From NCBI GenBank assembly GCA_905234205.1, contig CAJOGG010000058.1, positions 1 to 8,221 of the forward strand: a stretch of DNA of 8,221 nt. The letters run 5' to 3'. A model generated the notes under the pieces. That model did not search any database, had not been told where the DNA came from, and saw only the letters and a list, made by a program, of their open reading frames with translations. Position numbers and translations under genes: made by a program. The DNA is from an uncultured Synergistales bacterium (GTDB taxonomy: Bacteria > Synergistota > Synergistia > Synergistales > Aminobacteriaceae). Of the stretch, positions 6,745 through 8,221 are shown one piece after another. How positions within the stretch are numbered: the first letter of the stretch is position 1; every line of letters starts with the position of its first letter.

Positions 6745-7713
6745 TTATTTACCTGAAACTTTCATGCCTTTTTCAGCAAAATATTTTACTGCACCAGGGT
6801 GATAAGGCACTGCTGTGTAACTGGCTGCGAAACCAAGATTAAGTTCTGCCCCTTTAGCATGAGCTGCTGTAATCTCGTCAAGGTTCTCAAACACTCCGCA
6901 AAGAAAGTTATACACGTCTGCTTCTGATACATCGTCATTAGCAATTACAACTGCACCAACTGCAACTGTAGTAACGTCATCATCAGTCCCGTAAACGTCT
7001 TTTGCGATAACGTTTTTGCTGTAATAAGGTGACTCTGTTAACAATGACATAATATGCTGGTCATCTAACTGAACAAGATAAACTTTCTTTGTAGCTGCAA
7101 GTGAAGTTACAGCAGTTGTAGGAGCACCAGCAACTATGAAAGCCGCATCAATTTTCCCGTCTTGAAGAGCTTCAACACTGTCGCCAAATGATTGATATGT
7201 GGGCTTAATATCCTTATCAATGTCGAGGCCATAAGCTTTTAGGACGTCTACAGCATTGAAGTATACGCCAGCGCCAGCAGCTCCGACAGAAACATTTTTG
7301 CCTTTGAGGTCTGCTACTGTCTTGATGCTTGGGTCAAGCGTTACTATCTGTACCTGCTCCATGTAAAGGTTAGCAACTGTTGAGAAATTCGTGACTCTGT
7401 CCTCAAAAAGTCTCATGCCCCTGAAAGCATACGCACCTACGTCGGACTGCACAAAGCCTAAATCTGCGTCGCCATCTTCCATAGCCTCGATATTAGCTTT
7501 TGAACCACCTGAAGTGATAGCCGTTATGGTTGTGCTTGTTTTTTCGCCGACTTTTCCAGCCAACACGCCGCCGAAACCATAATAAGTTCCCTGTGCTCCA
7601 CCTGTTGTAAAGCGAAGTCGTGTACCTCCGGCCATTCCGCCTTTCTCGTCAGCAACAGCTGCACATGCTACAAGCATAACAAGAACGAGTGCTAGAGAAA
7701 TGATCTTCTTCAT
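6745..7713 (-). CDS. TAXI-family TRAP transporter solute-binding protein
   Basis: This is the extracytoplasmic receptor that captures the solute and passes it to the fused permease encoded next downstream. It is 322 residues, typical for the family. The signal peptide (about residues 1-21) has a Lys-Lys start and a hydrophobic core ending in LVAC and then AVADE. It could be processed either as a lipoprotein at Cys17 or by signal peptidase I after AVA. Mature-protein family features are FTTGGAQGTYYGFGG (35-49), the VQSDVGAYAFRG segment, SVGAAGAGVYFNAVDVL, and the DGKIDAAF-x-x-AGAPTTAV region. A strong Shine-Dalgarno AGGAGG (7725-7730) lies 11 bases before the ATG. Gene order, regulator to receptor to permease on one strand, supports its role. 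The ligand is unknown. Confidence 0.95.
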   Translation of the reverse strand: MKKIISLALVLVMLVACAAVADEKGGMAGGTRLRFTTGGAQGTYYGFGGVLAGKVGEKTSTTITAITSGGSKANIEAMEDGDADLGFVQSDVGAYAFRGMRLFEDRVTNFSTVANLYMEQVQIVTLDPSIKTVADLKGKNVSVGAAGAGVYFNAVDVLKAYGLDIDKDIKPTYQSFGDSVEALQDGKIDAAFIVAGAPTTAVTSLAATKKVYLVQLDDQHIMSLLTESPYYSKNVIAKDVYGTDDDVTTVAVGAVVIANDDVSEADVYNFLCGVFENLDEITAAHAKGAELNLGFAASYTAVPYHPGAVKYFAEKGMKVSGK

Positions 7714-7755
7714 CTTGTGAAATACCTCCTGAAATAAAATTTAATTGTCGTGAAT

Positions 7756-7764
7756 ATTCTATCA
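7756..7764 (-). promoter_or_regulatory. Possible extended -10 promoter before the TAXI gene
   Basis: On the minus strand TGATAGAAT lies in the 53-base gap between the regulator stop and the TAXI start. It fits an extended -10 element (TG, one base, then five of six matches to TATAAT). No convincing -35 box is seen at 16-18 bases upstream. If real, it would let the transporter genes be expressed apart from the channel and regulator genes upstream. Confidence 0.3.
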
Positions 7765-7766
7765 TG

Positions 7767-8036
7767 TTATTCAAGAACTGAACTATAGCCCCCTGTACCG
7801 TACTCAAGACAACGCTTTACACGACTGATTGTTGCTGTACTTGCTCCAGTTAATTCGACGATCTCAGGGTAAGTCTTGGCCTCATTCAATAATCTTGCTA
7901 CCTCTAATCTTTGCGCCATTGATTTTATTTCGCCTATAGTCGCAAGATCCTCGAGAAAGTTATACACGTCGTCAATGTCATTAAGCTTCAGAAATGCTCT
8001 GCATAAATTATCAGTCTGTTTGTTTCTCCGCGTCAT
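7767..8036 (-). CDS. YerC/YecD-type TrpR-like DNA-binding regulator
   Basis: This small cytoplasmic protein of 89 residues belongs to the TrpR-like superfamily. It most resembles the YerC/YecD group: residues 27-50 have the pattern FLEDLATIGEIKSMAQRLEV, and a helix-turn-helix spans about 55-78 (TYPEIVELTGASTATISRVK), followed by YGTGGY. This matches the group's usual length and its GAS-x-ATISRV recognition helix. Classical TrpR binds tryptophan, but YerC-type proteins have no established corepressor that I can name. The ATG overlaps the end of the upstream channel gene by 26 bases in another frame, which suggests translational coupling. A modest GAGG (8046-8049) lies 9 bases before it. Its place directly upstream of the TAXI/TRAP genes makes local control of transport plausible, but this is inference. 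Confidence 0.88.
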   Translation of the reverse strand: MTRRNKQTDNLCRAFLKLNDIDDVYNFLEDLATIGEIKSMAQRLEVARLLNEAKTYPEIVELTGASTATISRVKRCLEYGTGGYSSVLE

Positions 8037-8221
8037 TGGGTTTGGCCTCTATAATATGAATGTCTCGTTGAGGATAGGGAATGCCAATACCTTCACGCTT
8101 AAACACTGCCGCAATATGGTGACGTAAATCGCTTGAGACTTTCATTCCCGAGGACTTACGCAATTCGATCCAGTAATAAATCTCGAACTCTAATGCACTA
8201 TCACCAAAATTCTTGAAGATT
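8011..8221 (-). CDS. MscS-family mechanosensitive channel, C-terminal part (5' end outside window)
   Basis: The reading frame enters from the right edge and ends with TGA at 8013-8011, giving 69 residues. They contain FGDSALEFEIYYWI near the start, then a charged helix ending in HHIAAVFKREGIGIPYPQRDIHI. This is the recognisable C-terminal alpha/beta domain of small-conductance mechanosensitive channels (MscS/YnaI type), including the conserved Gly-Ile-x-Ile-Pro-x-Pro-Gln-Arg segment. The pore helices lie beyond the window. Such channels sit in the inner membrane and release solutes on osmotic downshift. The last 26 bases overlap the start of the YerC-type gene, so the two are probably on one transcript. 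Confidence 0.88.
   Translation of the reverse strand, partial: IFKNFGDSALEFEIYYWIELRKSSGMKVSSDLRHHIAAVFKREGIGIPYPQRDIHIIEAKPNDAEKQTD

Noticed and set aside
7391..7582. Plus-strand open frames opposite the TAXI gene (here) and opposite the regulator and channel genes (7876-8127)
   Set aside because: They lie antisense to well-recognised genes, have no ribosome binding site and no recognisable domain.
1..8221. A defence system, CRISPR array, integrated element or RNA gene
   Set aside because: No spaced repeats of array type, no integrase or transposase, no tRNA-like cloverleaf and no defence-type domains were seen on either strand.

Overview
The window most likely comes from a member of the Synergistota (Synergistes-like, moderately AT-rich, probably an anaerobe that ferments amino acids). 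The main evidence is the C-terminus of the large secreted protein. It has a Gly/Ser stretch, one Cys, a hydrophobic helix and a basic tail, which is the form of the Synergist-CTERM sorting signal. The TAXI-type TRAP transporter genes agree with this, since such systems are abundant in that phylum. The assignment rests on protein character, not on a marker gene.

Layout. Positions 1-160 are a leader region with a near-consensus sigma-70-type promoter (94-122). Positions 161-4531 (+) encode a 1456-residue exported protein built from a signal peptide, three divergent tandem copies of a ~320-residue unit, an unassigned region, a Gly/Thr/Pro-rich linker, a second unassigned region, an acidic stretch and the CTERM-type anchor. 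Each unit starts with a segment resembling the N-terminal domain of Treponema pallidum Tp47, a penicillin-binding lipoprotein, followed by an Ig-like beta segment. A hairpin at 4564-4597 sits between the convergent 3' ends and can act in both directions.

The rest of the window is on the minus strand, read from right to left. It holds the 3' end of an MscS-family channel gene (8221-8011), a YerC/YecD-type TrpR-like regulator (8036-7767) whose start overlaps the channel gene by 26 bp, a TAXI-family solute-binding protein (7713-6745), an intrinsic terminator hairpin (6726-6695), and a fused TRAP permease (6671-4608).

How the genes work together. The binding protein captures an unknown small solute outside the membrane, and the fused 4TM/12TM permease imports it using an ion gradient. 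The hairpin between them probably attenuates transcription, so that binding protein is made in excess over permease. The overlap and short gaps suggest that the channel, regulator and transporter genes can be co-transcribed, with a possible internal promoter before the TAXI gene. The large surface protein belongs to a separate convergent unit, and nothing in the sequence links it functionally to the transporter.

The least ordinary item is the large protein: a triplicated Tp47-like architecture on a Synergist-CTERM anchor, with conserved His and Cys positions and mosaic similarity between copies. No tRNA, rRNA, CRISPR array, insertion sequence or attachment site was seen. No stretch over 300 bases lacks a gene.
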